Translations under genes and position numbers: made by a program | Notes under the pieces: generated by a model | The model's database searches: none | What the model was told of the DNA's origin: nothing | What the model saw: only the letters and a program-made list of their open reading frames with translations | Part shown: positions 1 through 7,415 of the stretch, piece by piece | Layout: every line of letters begins with the position of its first letter | Numbering within the stretch: the first letter of the stretch is position 1 | Origin: Planctomycetota bacterium | GTDB taxonomy: Bacteria; Planctomycetota; Phycisphaerae; UBA1845; PWPN01 | Reading direction: 5' to 3' | DNA: 11,310 bases | Assembly: GCA_020346805.1 (NCBI GenBank) | Contig: CP070790.1 | Location: 2,854,217-2,865,526 of the forward strand

Positions 1-16
1 CATCGTAACACTCCTT
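1..16 (-). CDS. Start codon and Shine-Dalgarno of a minus-strand gene leaving the left edge
   Basis: On the minus strand an ATG occupies positions 3-1. It is preceded by AAGGAG (plus-strand positions 11-16) with a 7-base spacer, an almost ideal ribosome binding site. A sigma70-like promoter lies further upstream at 78-106. Only the first codon is inside the window, so the product cannot be named. The gene follows the acyltransferase in the same direction, but the separate promoter suggests it can be transcribed independently. Confidence 0.5.
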
Positions 17-77
17 GTTTATTGGCCAACAGAATTAGTAAACGCGTATATTCATTTATAGCCCGAACGGCAATCGG

Positions 78-106
78 ATTTTAGTACCGCCTTGGACACA
101 AGTCAA
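78..106 (-). promoter_or_regulatory. Sigma70-type promoter for the left-edge gene
   Basis: Read on the minus strand: TTGACT (-35, plus positions 101-106), a 17-base spacer, then TAAAAT (-10, plus positions 78-83). Each hexamer matches the consensus at five of six positions and the spacing is optimal. It sits just downstream of the acyltransferase stop codon. It would give a leader of roughly 65-70 bases before the ATG at position 3. It is the best promoter by eye in this window, but has not been tested. Confidence 0.55.
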
Positions 107-120
107 TGTAAAGAAGTTGG

Positions 121-1086
121 TTAAGTTTTGGCCGGTTGCTCACTGTTGATTTCATGGGCGGGGGATGGAGGTGATAGGTTTTCCCGGCGGGGCTGGGATT
201 TCCATCGCCGATGTATCCAGAGGTACTGTTGGGGGGCCTGGCGGACGAACATTTCGATGGCCCGGGTGTATTCCTGGGTGAGCCAATGCAACTCATTCTT
301 CCGTCTTTTCCATTCAGAGGGTTTTATGAGGCGATTGCATCCCAATTCGTATTCGAATTTTTCGCTAAGGCGTCGGGCGTAGCCGACGATGATGGGAACC
401 TGGTGTTCGATGGCCAAGAGGGCGATTGATTTGTAGGTTGATGCTTTTTGGCCGAAGAATTCGACGAACTCGCCCTTTCGGCCGGCGTTCTGGTCGGCGA
501 TAAAGCAGAGAATCCCGCCGTTACGGAGGACATCTTCGGCGGATTGGGCGACTCCTTTTTTGTATAGCAGTTTCAGACCTCGTTTGGCGCGAGCCTCCAT
601 GAGGTAGCGGTTGAGGTAGGAATTATCGAGGGGGCGCATGACGGCCACAATGGGGAAACCGATGGCGGTCAACATGAAACCGAGCAGTTCCCAGTTGCCG
701 TAATGCCCGGTGACCATGATTGCTCCGCGTTTGTTGAGCAGGGTGTCCAGGGCTTCGTTGATATTGTTAAGCTTTACATATCGAGGCCAGGTCCACTCGT
801 TGATCAGGCGAGGGGTGAACAGGACCTCGACGGCCATCATGGTCATCTGCTGCATGGATTGGAGGGTCATTTGCTCGATCCGGTGTTGGGGTAATGATGA
901 TCCGAAGGCCAGCCTCAGGTGGTTTCCGGCCCTTTGGCGGTGTCGGCGTATGGTCTTATACCAAATCCACCCCATCAGACGTGCCGTCTTTAGGTTCATG
1001 TTGATGGGAAACATCTGCATAATCATGGCGATCAGACGTATGACGACGTAAGTAAGCCAATGGATAGTAGTGTTTTGTTTGGCCAT
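121..1086 (-). CDS. LpxL/HtrB-family lysophospholipid acyltransferase
   Basis: Predicted membrane-associated acyltransferase of the lipid A biosynthesis (LpxL/HtrB/MsbB) family, which moves a fatty acyl chain from acyl-ACP onto a lipid A precursor or related lipid at the inner membrane. With the chosen start (MAKQ) it has 321 residues, close to the usual size of about 300. A hydrophobic N-terminal segment (about residues 9-30) fits membrane anchoring. The catalytic H-x4-E motif is visible as GHYGNWE, His128 and Glu133. Further on come the family-typical FIADQNAGRKGEFVEFFG and a basic C-terminal tail. An in-frame ATG 15 codons upstream (1131) is possible, but neither start has a clear Shine-Dalgarno. 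I chose MAKQ because the hydrophobic segment follows it directly. It is divergent from nadB. Family assignment is firm. The exact acceptor is unknown, and other glycolipid acyltransferases share the fold. Confidence 0.87.
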   Translation of the reverse strand: MAKQNTTIHWLTYVVIRLIAMIMQMFPINMNLKTARLMGWIWYKTIRRHRQRAGNHLRLAFGSSLPQHRIEQMTLQSMQQMTMMAVEVLFTPRLINEWTWPRYVKLNNINEALDTLLNKRGAIMVTGHYGNWELLGFMLTAIGFPIVAVMRPLDNSYLNRYLMEARAKRGLKLLYKKGVAQSAEDVLRNGGILCFIADQNAGRKGEFVEFFGQKASTYKSIALLAIEHQVPIIVGYARRLSEKFEYELGCNRLIKPSEWKRRKNELHWLTQEYTRAIEMFVRQAPQQYLWIHRRWKSQPRRENLSPPSPAHEINSEQPAKT

Positions 1087-1130
1087 GGGGGCATTGTAAC
1101 GGTAGGGAAGTGATCTGGAAAATCGGATCA

Positions 1131-1161
1131 TAAGGCTGTGATTTAGATATAAACAGCCTTA
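1131..1161. repeat. Perfect inverted repeat in the divergent acyltransferase/nadB gap
   Basis: TAAGGCTGT at 1131-1139 and its exact reverse complement ACAGCCTTA at 1153-1161 are separated by 13 bases. The arms are 9 bp and the dyad spans 31 bp. Arm centres lie about two helical turns apart (22 bp), as expected for a dimeric repressor, and the A+T-rich centre holds possible -10 elements on both strands. It lies between two divergent genes, so it could control either or both. The alternative is a simple hairpin in the acyltransferase leader. Confidence 0.5.
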
Positions 1162-1247
1162 CAAGTCGACATAATTTCAGGTAGGTCGGCTGACATGATT
1201 TTCAGGCGTTGCAGCGGCAAGGCTCAGCAACTACCATATCCTGCCTT

Positions 1248-2885
1248 ATGGCACGACTCTACGACACACGGCGTTATCTGACCAGTTTTGACGTTCGCCT
1301 GCTTCCCAGTCAGTTCAGCGAAGTGCTGATCATCGGCAGCGGGGTAGCAGGTCTACGGGCGGCGATCGAGGCGGCCAAGTATGGTTCGGTACTGTTGATT
1401 ACCAAGGGTCGGATCGACGATTCCAATACCGCCGACGCCCAAGGCGGGATAGCGGCGGTGATGTCGCCCGGCGACTCATTCGAGTCGCATCTTGATGATA
1501 CGCTGGCGGTGGGCTGTGGTTTGTGCAACCGCGAGGCAGTGGATCGTGTGGTGCGCGAAGGGCCGCAGCGGATTCAAGAGCTGATGAAATGGGGTGCGCT
1601 GTTCGATAAGCGTAAGGATCAGGTATTGCTGGGTCTTGAGGCCGGTCATTCCACGCCGCGGATCGTTCATGCCCTGGGCGATGAGACGGGTCGGGAAGTG
1701 GCCAACACATTGATCCACGTTGCCCGCGGTACGCAGCAACTGCGGATTTTCGAGGATTGTTTTGCTATCGACTTGCTGGACGTGGATGGTCGATGTTGCG
1801 GAGTTACCACTTATCATCGGCACTACGGTCATCAGATTTTCTGGGCCCGGCAAGTTATTCTGGCTTCGGGGGGTTGTGGTCGGCTGTATCGTGAGACGAC
1901 CAATCCTGAGATTGCCACCGGTGATGGACATGCCATGGCCTTTCGTGCCGGTCTGCCCCTGCGGGACATGGAGATGGTACAGTTTCACCCGACGACGCTT
2001 TATATTGCGGGTGCGACGCGAGCATTGATATCGGAAGCGGTCCGCGGGGAGGGGGCGTATCTGGTGGATCGCAGCGGCCGACGGTTTATGGAGAACTATC
2101 ATCCTGATGGGGAGTTGGCCCCGCGCGACGTGGTCAGTCGGGCCATCCTGGAGGAGATGGCCAAGCAGGAGGCGACTAATATGTACCTGGACATCAGCCA
2201 CCTGAATATCGACAAATTCCGCAAACGATTTCCGATGATCAGCCGGCTTTGTGAAGACTTCGATATCGATATTTCCCGGCAGCGGATACCGGTGCGACCG
2301 GCGGCGCATTATATGATCGGGGGCGTAGAGGTCGATCATGAATCGCGTACGGCAATGCCCGGTTTGCTGGCTTGCGGCGAGGCGGTCAGCAGCGGTGTGC
2401 ATGGGGCCAACCGGTTGGCCAGCAATTCGCTGTTGGAAGGTCTGGTGTTTGGGGCCGTTGCCGGTTCGGTTGCGGGCGAGGAAGCCGCCCGAAACATCGA
2501 TGCCATACAGCCAAAACTGGTAAGCAGTGAGGTGAAGCCATCCCTTCGGACGATGCTCGACGTTAATGATGTCCGTAATTCGCTGCGGAGCGTGATGTGG
2601 CGAAATGTAGGTATTGAACGTCATGGGGAGCGGTTGACGGAAACGACGGAAATCGTCGACTTCTGGGGCCGATATGTGATGGATAAACTGTTCGACGATC
2701 AGTTTGGCTGGGAGACACAGAACATGCTTAGCGTAGCCCGGCTGATTACGGTGTCGGCGTTGGCCAGAAAGGAATCGCGAGGCGTTCATTACCGAGCCGA
2801 CCATCCCAAATGCGATCCCAAGCAGGATGGTAAACACATGGTGGTACAAAGGCAAAAAGATCAATTGACCATTCACACAAAGTAA
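1248..2885 (+). CDS. nadB: L-aspartate oxidase (NadB)
   Basis: FAD-dependent L-aspartate oxidase, first step of de novo NAD synthesis: L-aspartate to iminoaspartate, which quinolinate synthase NadA then uses. Fumarate or oxygen can reoxidise the flavin. The 545-residue product has the usual length. An N-terminal Rossmann motif GSGVAG (Gly30, Gly32, Gly35) is followed by the flavin motif NTADAQGGIA, then HSTPRIVHALGDETG, MVQFHPT (His247), ELAPRD (Arg293), and GVHGANRLASNSLLEG (His385). The last three correspond to E. coli active-site residues His244, Arg290 and His351. A C-terminal helical domain with RNVGIER is present. Succinate dehydrogenase/fumarate reductase flavoproteins are related, but HGANRLASNSLLE with this C-terminus fits NadB. 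An in-frame TTG at 1209 would add 13 unconserved-looking residues, so I prefer the ATG at 1248. No Shine-Dalgarno is visible. nadA and nadC are not adjacent. Confidence 0.95.
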   Translation: MARLYDTRRYLTSFDVRLLPSQFSEVLIIGSGVAGLRAAIEAAKYGSVLLITKGRIDDSNTADAQGGIAAVMSPGDSFESHLDDTLAVGCGLCNREAVDRVVREGPQRIQELMKWGALFDKRKDQVLLGLEAGHSTPRIVHALGDETGREVANTLIHVARGTQQLRIFEDCFAIDLLDVDGRCCGVTTYHRHYGHQIFWARQVILASGGCGRLYRETTNPEIATGDGHAMAFRAGLPLRDMEMVQFHPTTLYIAGATRALISEAVRGEGAYLVDRSGRRFMENYHPDGELAPRDVVSRAILEEMAKQEATNMYLDISHLNIDKFRKRFPMISRLCEDFDIDISRQRIPVRPAAHYMIGGVEVDHESRTAMPGLLACGEAVSSGVHGANRLASNSLLEGLVFGAVAGSVAGEEAARNIDAIQPKLVSSEVKPSLRTMLDVNDVRNSLRSVMWRNVGIERHGERLTETTEIVDFWGRYVMDKLFDDQFGWETQNMLSVARLITVSALARKESRGVHYRADHPKCDPKQDGKHMVVQRQKDQLTIHTK

Positions 2886-2925
2886 TAGTCTGCAATACAA
2901 ACAAATCAGGAAAGGGACTAATCTT

Positions 2926-5900
2926 ATGACTATTTTGTCAAAATGGCGGTGGATTAAGGTAGAGAGTTTTACGATGTTAACGGTATTTGGATATATGTTG
3001 GTTTCTACTGGATTTGCCGGTACGACTTCTGTGTTGGCCAACAAGCCTGTTTATTTAAGATGCGAGTATAGAATCAATCCTTTGGGGATCGGCACCACAT
3101 CACCCAGGTTATCGTGGGAACTCGACGATGGTCGGCGGGGGGCCAGGCAAACGGCATATCAGATAATGGTGAGCACCAAGGCAATGATGGACGATCCGAA
3201 TACGGTGGTATGGGATACGGGCAAGGTGGAATCGGATCAGTCGATTCACGTAGCCTACGCAGGTAAACCACTGACCAGTGGCAAGATTTATTACTGGAAG
3301 GTTCGCACCTGGGATGCCGTCGGTGAACCGACAGAATATTCGGAACCGGCCCGCTGGGAGATGGGTTTGCTCAAGCCCGAGGAGTGGTCGGCCCGATGGA
3401 TTACGGCCGCAAAGCCGGTCGATGCCCGACCCCTAATGGAATGGGGAGATTGGATCTGGAACGCCAAGGCCAAAGAAGAGAAGAAAAAGGTTTTTTTCCG
3501 CCGACATTTCAAGATCGATCCCGGCCAGAGGATTGCCCGGGCATTTCTCAAGAGCACCGCTGACGACAGCCACACGGTTTATATCAACGGCATCAAGATC
3601 GTCAGTAGCGGCAACTGGCAGGAGGTCAGCGTCTGCAGGGTCACGCTTCGAGTCAATCCGGGGGACAATGTCATTGCCGCAGAAGCGGTCAATCAAGGGG
3701 GTCCGGCCGGTCTGCTGGTGTCGCTAAAAGTTGTGCTGGAAAGCGGTAAGACGGTGGAGGTCAAGAGCGACGGGGAGTGGCTGACCAGTACCGAACCGAT
3801 CAATTTGTGGCAGACGCCAAAGTTTAATGATACCCATTGGGATAAGGCGATGGTGGTGGCAGCCTACGGCGAAGGACCATGGAAAGGGTTAAAGGGACCT
3901 CCGGGGCCGCGACGGTCGCAATGTATGCGTAAGGAATTTAACCTCAAAAAGAAGGTGACCAAGGCTCGGGCTTATGTGAGCGGATTGGGTCTCTACGAAC
4001 TGCGCATTAACGGTCAGCGAGTGGGTAAAGATATCTTTACTCCCGGCTGGACGCGTTATCCCAAACGGATTCAATATCAGACTTATGATGTAACCGAGTT
4101 GTTGCGAAAGGGCGGCAATGCGGTGGGGGCTATGCTGGGCAACGGTTGGTGGTCCGGCGGCTTGGGTTGGAAATCGATCGGCCAGTACGGTGATGGTAAT
4201 CTTCGTTTCATTCTGCAATTGAATGTTGAGTATGCCGACGGGGCGAAAGAAAGTATAGTTACCGACAAGGTCTGGAAAGTGTATCCCTCGCCGATTCTGG
4301 AAGACACGTTCTATCACGGGGAAACGTATGACGCCCGATTGGAGATGCCGGAATGGGATGCTCCTGGTTTCGATGCCGGCAATTGGAAAGATGTTGTGGT
4401 GCTAGATGAGCCGGTAGACACACTGGTCCCCCAGCAGAGCGAGACCATTCAGATAACGCAGGAATTGAAGCCGACGCAGATTTTCCAGTCGACACCAGGT
4501 GTTTATGTATTCGACTTCGGACAGAATGCGGTTGGTTGGGTTCGGCTGAAGGTCAAAGGCAAACGTGGTACGAAAATTCGGCTTCGCTTTGCGGAAATTC
4601 TTTTACCCGGCAGTAAGCTTTACCGTGAGAATCTGCGCTCGGCGGAGGCCACCGATTACTACATACTCAAGGGTGAAGGCGAAGAGATATGGGAACCTCG
4701 CTTCACCTATCATGGATTTAGGTATTGCGAGGTTGTGGGTTATCCCGGTGAGCCGAAGGAGGATGATTTAACGCTTTGCGTTGTGCACTCGGCGGCACCG
4801 GAAGCGGGAAAGTTTGAATGTTCCAACTGGCTGATCAACCGGATATACGAGAACATTACCTGGGGACAGCGATCCAATATGCACAGCGTGCCCACCGATT
4901 GTCCGCAGCGTGACGAGCGGCTGGGTTGGATGGGTGACGCCCAGGCCTTTGCTCCGACGGCCTGCTGGAACAGGGAGATGGCAAGTTTTTTCAGTAAATG
5001 GATGCACGATATCACCGACTCGCAGGATGAGAAGGAGGGTTACGTTACTGATGTAGCCCCGGTGGCGGTGGTCACCGGGCCGGCCAAGCCGGGCTGGGGT
5101 GATGCGGTGGTGGTCGTTCCCTGGATTATTTATCAGTTTTACGGGGACACGCGAATTATTGAGGAGAACTATGAGGCCATGGTCGCCTGGGTTGAATACA
5201 TGCGGCGTAACAGCAAGAATCACATCTACGATAGAAAAGGTTACGGCGATTGGGTGCCGGTAGTTAAATCACCGGCCGAACCGATCGGATCGGCTTACTA
5301 TTATTACTCAACCAGGCTACTGTCGAGGATGGCGGGGATCATCGGCAAAGAGAAGGATGCTGACAAATACGCCCAACTTGCAGACAGAATAGCGGATGCA
5401 TTTCATGAGAAATATTTTGGAATGGAATCCTTCGATGCCTGGTACTCGAGCGGCACTCAGACCATGTGTCTGCTGCCGCTGGTTTTTGGCATTACCCCCC
5501 GGGATCATCAAAAGGCAGTGGTGGGTCATATAGTTGAAGACATCAAGGCAAGGGGAAATCATTTATCGACCGGATTTTTGGGTACGGCGGTGCTGATGGG
5601 TGCGCTTACCGAATATGGATATCATGATTTGGCTTACGCCCTGGCCACCCAGACCACATATCCTTCGTGGGGTTATATGGTCAGGAACGGGGCGACCACT
5701 GTTTGGGAGAGATGGGATACCGACAAGCAGGGGCCGGGGATGAACTCGCGGAATCACTTTGCCTTCGGGGCGGTGGGACAATGGTTCTTTGAGGCGTTGG
5801 CGGGCATCAACGTGGACCCGGCCCATCCCGGTTTCAAAAGGATAATTATACGCCCGCGACCGGCGGGCGATTTGTTGTGGGCCAGGGCTTCGTATCCGTC

Positions 5901-6168
5901 GATGTACGGTGAGATTGATAGCGAATGGAAACGATGCGAGAAGGCACTGAGGCTGAAGATTTCCTTACCAGCCAATACCTCTGCGGTGGTTTATGTGCCC
6001 ACACTGGGAAAGGGGAATATTACTATCAGTGAGGGGAGCGAGAATGTCCTTAGAGATGGTAGACAAGCAGCTCGGGTAGCCGGTGTCACTTTATTGCGAC
6101 TCGAAGAGGACAGCGCGGTTTTTGATGTTGAAGCAGGACAGTATGAGTTTGTTGTGAGGTGGAATTGA
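2926..6168 (+). CDS. Secreted GH78 alpha-L-rhamnosidase
   Basis: Glycoside hydrolase family 78 enzyme, predicted to release terminal alpha-L-rhamnose from plant or algal glycans by an inverting mechanism. It has 1080 residues, at the long end for the family. A signal peptide (Lys6, Arg8, Lys11, hydrophobic 15-31, possible cleavage after Ala31 or Ala38) suggests export. Then come a fibronectin-like domain (about 43-150), a jelly-roll insert (about 175-318) resembling the extra sugar-binding domain of some GH78 enzymes, the rhamnosidase N domain (about 335-490), a beta domain with YVFDFGQNAVGW (from 527), the (alpha/alpha)6 catalytic domain (about 625-960) and a C-terminal beta domain. The catalytic motif DCPQRDERLGWMGD supplies Asp658, Glu664 (likely general acid) and Asp671. 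ATTVWERWD supplies Glu928 (likely general base). AGGAAAGGG at 2908-2916 supports the start. It lies 40 bases after nadB, with no functional link to it. Confidence 0.93.
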   Translation: MTILSKWRWIKVESFTMLTVFGYMLVSTGFAGTTSVLANKPVYLRCEYRINPLGIGTTSPRLSWELDDGRRGARQTAYQIMVSTKAMMDDPNTVVWDTGKVESDQSIHVAYAGKPLTSGKIYYWKVRTWDAVGEPTEYSEPARWEMGLLKPEEWSARWITAAKPVDARPLMEWGDWIWNAKAKEEKKKVFFRRHFKIDPGQRIARAFLKSTADDSHTVYINGIKIVSSGNWQEVSVCRVTLRVNPGDNVIAAEAVNQGGPAGLLVSLKVVLESGKTVEVKSDGEWLTSTEPINLWQTPKFNDTHWDKAMVVAAYGEGPWKGLKGPPGPRRSQCMRKEFNLKKKVTKARAYVSGLGLYELRINGQRVGKDIFTPGWTRYPKRIQYQTYDVTELLRKGGNAVGAMLGNGWWSGGLGWKSIGQYGDGNLRFILQLNVEYADGAKESIVTDKVWKVYPSPILEDTFYHGETYDARLEMPEWDAPGFDAGNWKDVVVLDEPVDTLVPQQSETIQITQELKPTQIFQSTPGVYVFDFGQNAVGWVRLKVKGKRGTKIRLRFAEILLPGSKLYRENLRSAEATDYYILKGEGEEIWEPRFTYHGFRYCEVVGYPGEPKEDDLTLCVVHSAAPEAGKFECSNWLINRIYENITWGQRSNMHSVPTDCPQRDERLGWMGDAQAFAPTACWNREMASFFSKWMHDITDSQDEKEGYVTDVAPVAVVTGPAKPGWGDAVVVVPWIIYQFYGDTRIIEENYEAMVAWVEYMRRNSKNHIYDRKGYGDWVPVVKSPAEPIGSAYYYYSTRLLSRMAGIIGKEKDADKYAQLADRIADAFHEKYFGMESFDAWYSSGTQTMCLLPLVFGITPRDHQKAVVGHIVEDIKARGNHLSTGFLGTAVLMGALTEYGYHDLAYALATQTTYPSWGYMVRNGATTVWERWDTDKQGPGMNSRNHFAFGAVGQWFFEALAGINVDPAHPGFKRIIIRPRPAGDLLWARASYPSMYGEIDSEWKRCEKALRLKISLPANTSAVVYVPTLGKGNITISEGSENVLRDGRQAARVAGVTLLRLEEDSAVFDVEAGQYEFVVRWN

Positions 6169-6243
6169 TTACTCGTTCATGTGCTGTCTTGATGAATATT
6201 TCGAGTGGGATAGATGGCTTTGAAGGAAGTAATGATTTCGAGA

Positions 6244-6272
6244 TTGACTTTGCATAACTGTGCTTTTACCAT
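6244..6272 (+). promoter_or_regulatory. Candidate sigma70-type promoter for the Gfo/Idh gene
   Basis: TTGACT at 6244-6249, a 17-base spacer, then TACCAT at 6267-6272. The -35 matches consensus at five of six positions, the -10 at four. It lies in the 156-base gap between the rhamnosidase and the oxidoreductase, about 50 bases before the oxidoreductase start. This suggests that gene can be transcribed on its own, although read-through from the rhamnosidase is not excluded because I see no terminator in the gap. Confidence 0.4.
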
Positions 6273-6324
6273 TCTCACTTCTCGACTGTTGCGTTGAGTG
6301 AAAAACCAATTGGAGACAAATAAG

Positions 6325-7353
6325 ATGAGTTTACGTGTTGGTATGATTGCCTGTGGTGGGATAGCTCGCCATCACTGGCGGGGATGGTCTCAAGTAGCCG
6401 ATCGTGCGGAGGTGGTGGCCTTGGTAGATGTGTCGGCGGAAAACCGGGCCTGGTTCAAGCAGCATGTTCCCAAGGCGACGGAATATGACGATTACAATGG
6501 GATGTTGGCCAAGGAGAAGCTGGATGCGGTTGATATCAGCCTGCCCCATCATTTGCATCACCCCTGTCTGATGTCCGTGATAAAGAAGGGATTGCACTGG
6601 ATCTGCGAGAAGCCGCTGTGTATGAGCCTGGATGAGGCGGCGGATATCGACCAGGCCATGAGCGGATCGAAGCTGGTAGGAATGAGCGCCCACAATCAAG
6701 CTTTCTTTCCGGCGCTGCTGGAAGCTAAGCGACTTATCTCCGAAGGCCAGCTGGGTGAGATTTACACAATTATTTCGGAAGATTGTTTCATCATGGGGCT
6801 TCCACGACCGGGGGCATTACCGGGAGAGGCTCCCTGGAGTGCGGTGGAGCCGGGGATGTGGCGTGCGGATGCAGCCAAGATGGGTGGTGGAGAATTGATC
6901 GACACCGGCTATCATCCCACTTATCGGTTGCTGTTTCTGGCCGGTCGGGAACCCGTGCGGGTGGCGGCTATCACCGGTAAATATCGGCAAAAACATATGC
7001 AGGCAGAAGATACCGCCACGGTATTGATCGAGTTTGATAACGGTATAACGGGGATGGTTCGCACCAGTTGGGCTTTGGAGTTGCCGGCCGGTCATCATTC
7101 GTTCCATGTAGTTGCCGAGCGCGGGGAGTTATATGGCAGTGCAAACGAGCTATGCTGGAAGCCTGTTCGTTTCAATGAGCCGGCGAAGATGGCCTTCGAC
7201 GAGGTGGATACTTTTGAAAAGGAAATTGTCCACTTTGTTGATTGTGTCGAACAAGGGATTGAGCCGTTACAGAGTTACAAAGATGGAATCCGTGTGCTGC
7301 AGGTTATTCGCAAGAGTTACGATTTTGTCGATGAGGGCAAGGCAAACATTTAG
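6325..7353 (+). CDS. Gfo/Idh/MocA-family NAD(P)-dependent oxidoreductase
   Basis: Predicted cytosolic dehydrogenase of the glucose-fructose oxidoreductase/inositol dehydrogenase family, which oxidises or epimerises sugars and cyclitols with NAD(P). It has 342 residues, the normal length, and no signal peptide. The N-terminal Rossmann fold begins with VGMIACGGIA (Gly6, Gly11, Gly12). The family motif EKP is at 95-97, with Lys96 the expected catalytic or binding lysine, and GGGELIDTGYHP carries Asp193 and His197 of the C-terminal substrate domain. The start at 6325 is chosen because GGAG (6312-6315) sits 9 bases before it. A GTG at 6298 would add nine residues without support. It follows the GH78 gene in the same direction, so a role in processing a sugar released by that enzyme is plausible. 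The substrate cannot be read from sequence, as the family is very broad. Confidence 0.9.
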   Translation: MSLRVGMIACGGIARHHWRGWSQVADRAEVVALVDVSAENRAWFKQHVPKATEYDDYNGMLAKEKLDAVDISLPHHLHHPCLMSVIKKGLHWICEKPLCMSLDEAADIDQAMSGSKLVGMSAHNQAFFPALLEAKRLISEGQLGEIYTIISEDCFIMGLPRPGALPGEAPWSAVEPGMWRADAAKMGGGELIDTGYHPTYRLLFLAGREPVRVAAITGKYRQKHMQAEDTATVLIEFDNGITGMVRTSWALELPAGHHSFHVVAERGELYGSANELCWKPVRFNEPAKMAFDEVDTFEKEIVHFVDCVEQGIEPLQSYKDGIRVLQVIRKSYDFVDEGKANI

Positions 7354-7415
7354 CCAATGGCCCGTGAATAATCCTGGTTAAGAAAATCACTAAATAAAAT
7401 AGATGCCGGTCTTTA

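Noticed and set aside
1476..3044. 522-codon open frame antisense to nadB and the start of the rhamnosidase
   Set aside because: It lies entirely opposite well-conserved coding sequence, its translation shows no recognisable domain, and it spans a gene boundary. Long antisense frames are common opposite GC-biased codons.
7354..7415. Bidirectional terminator between the convergent oxidoreductase and regulator genes
   Set aside because: I looked for a stem followed by a T-run on either strand and found only short, weak pairings (GCC/GGC).
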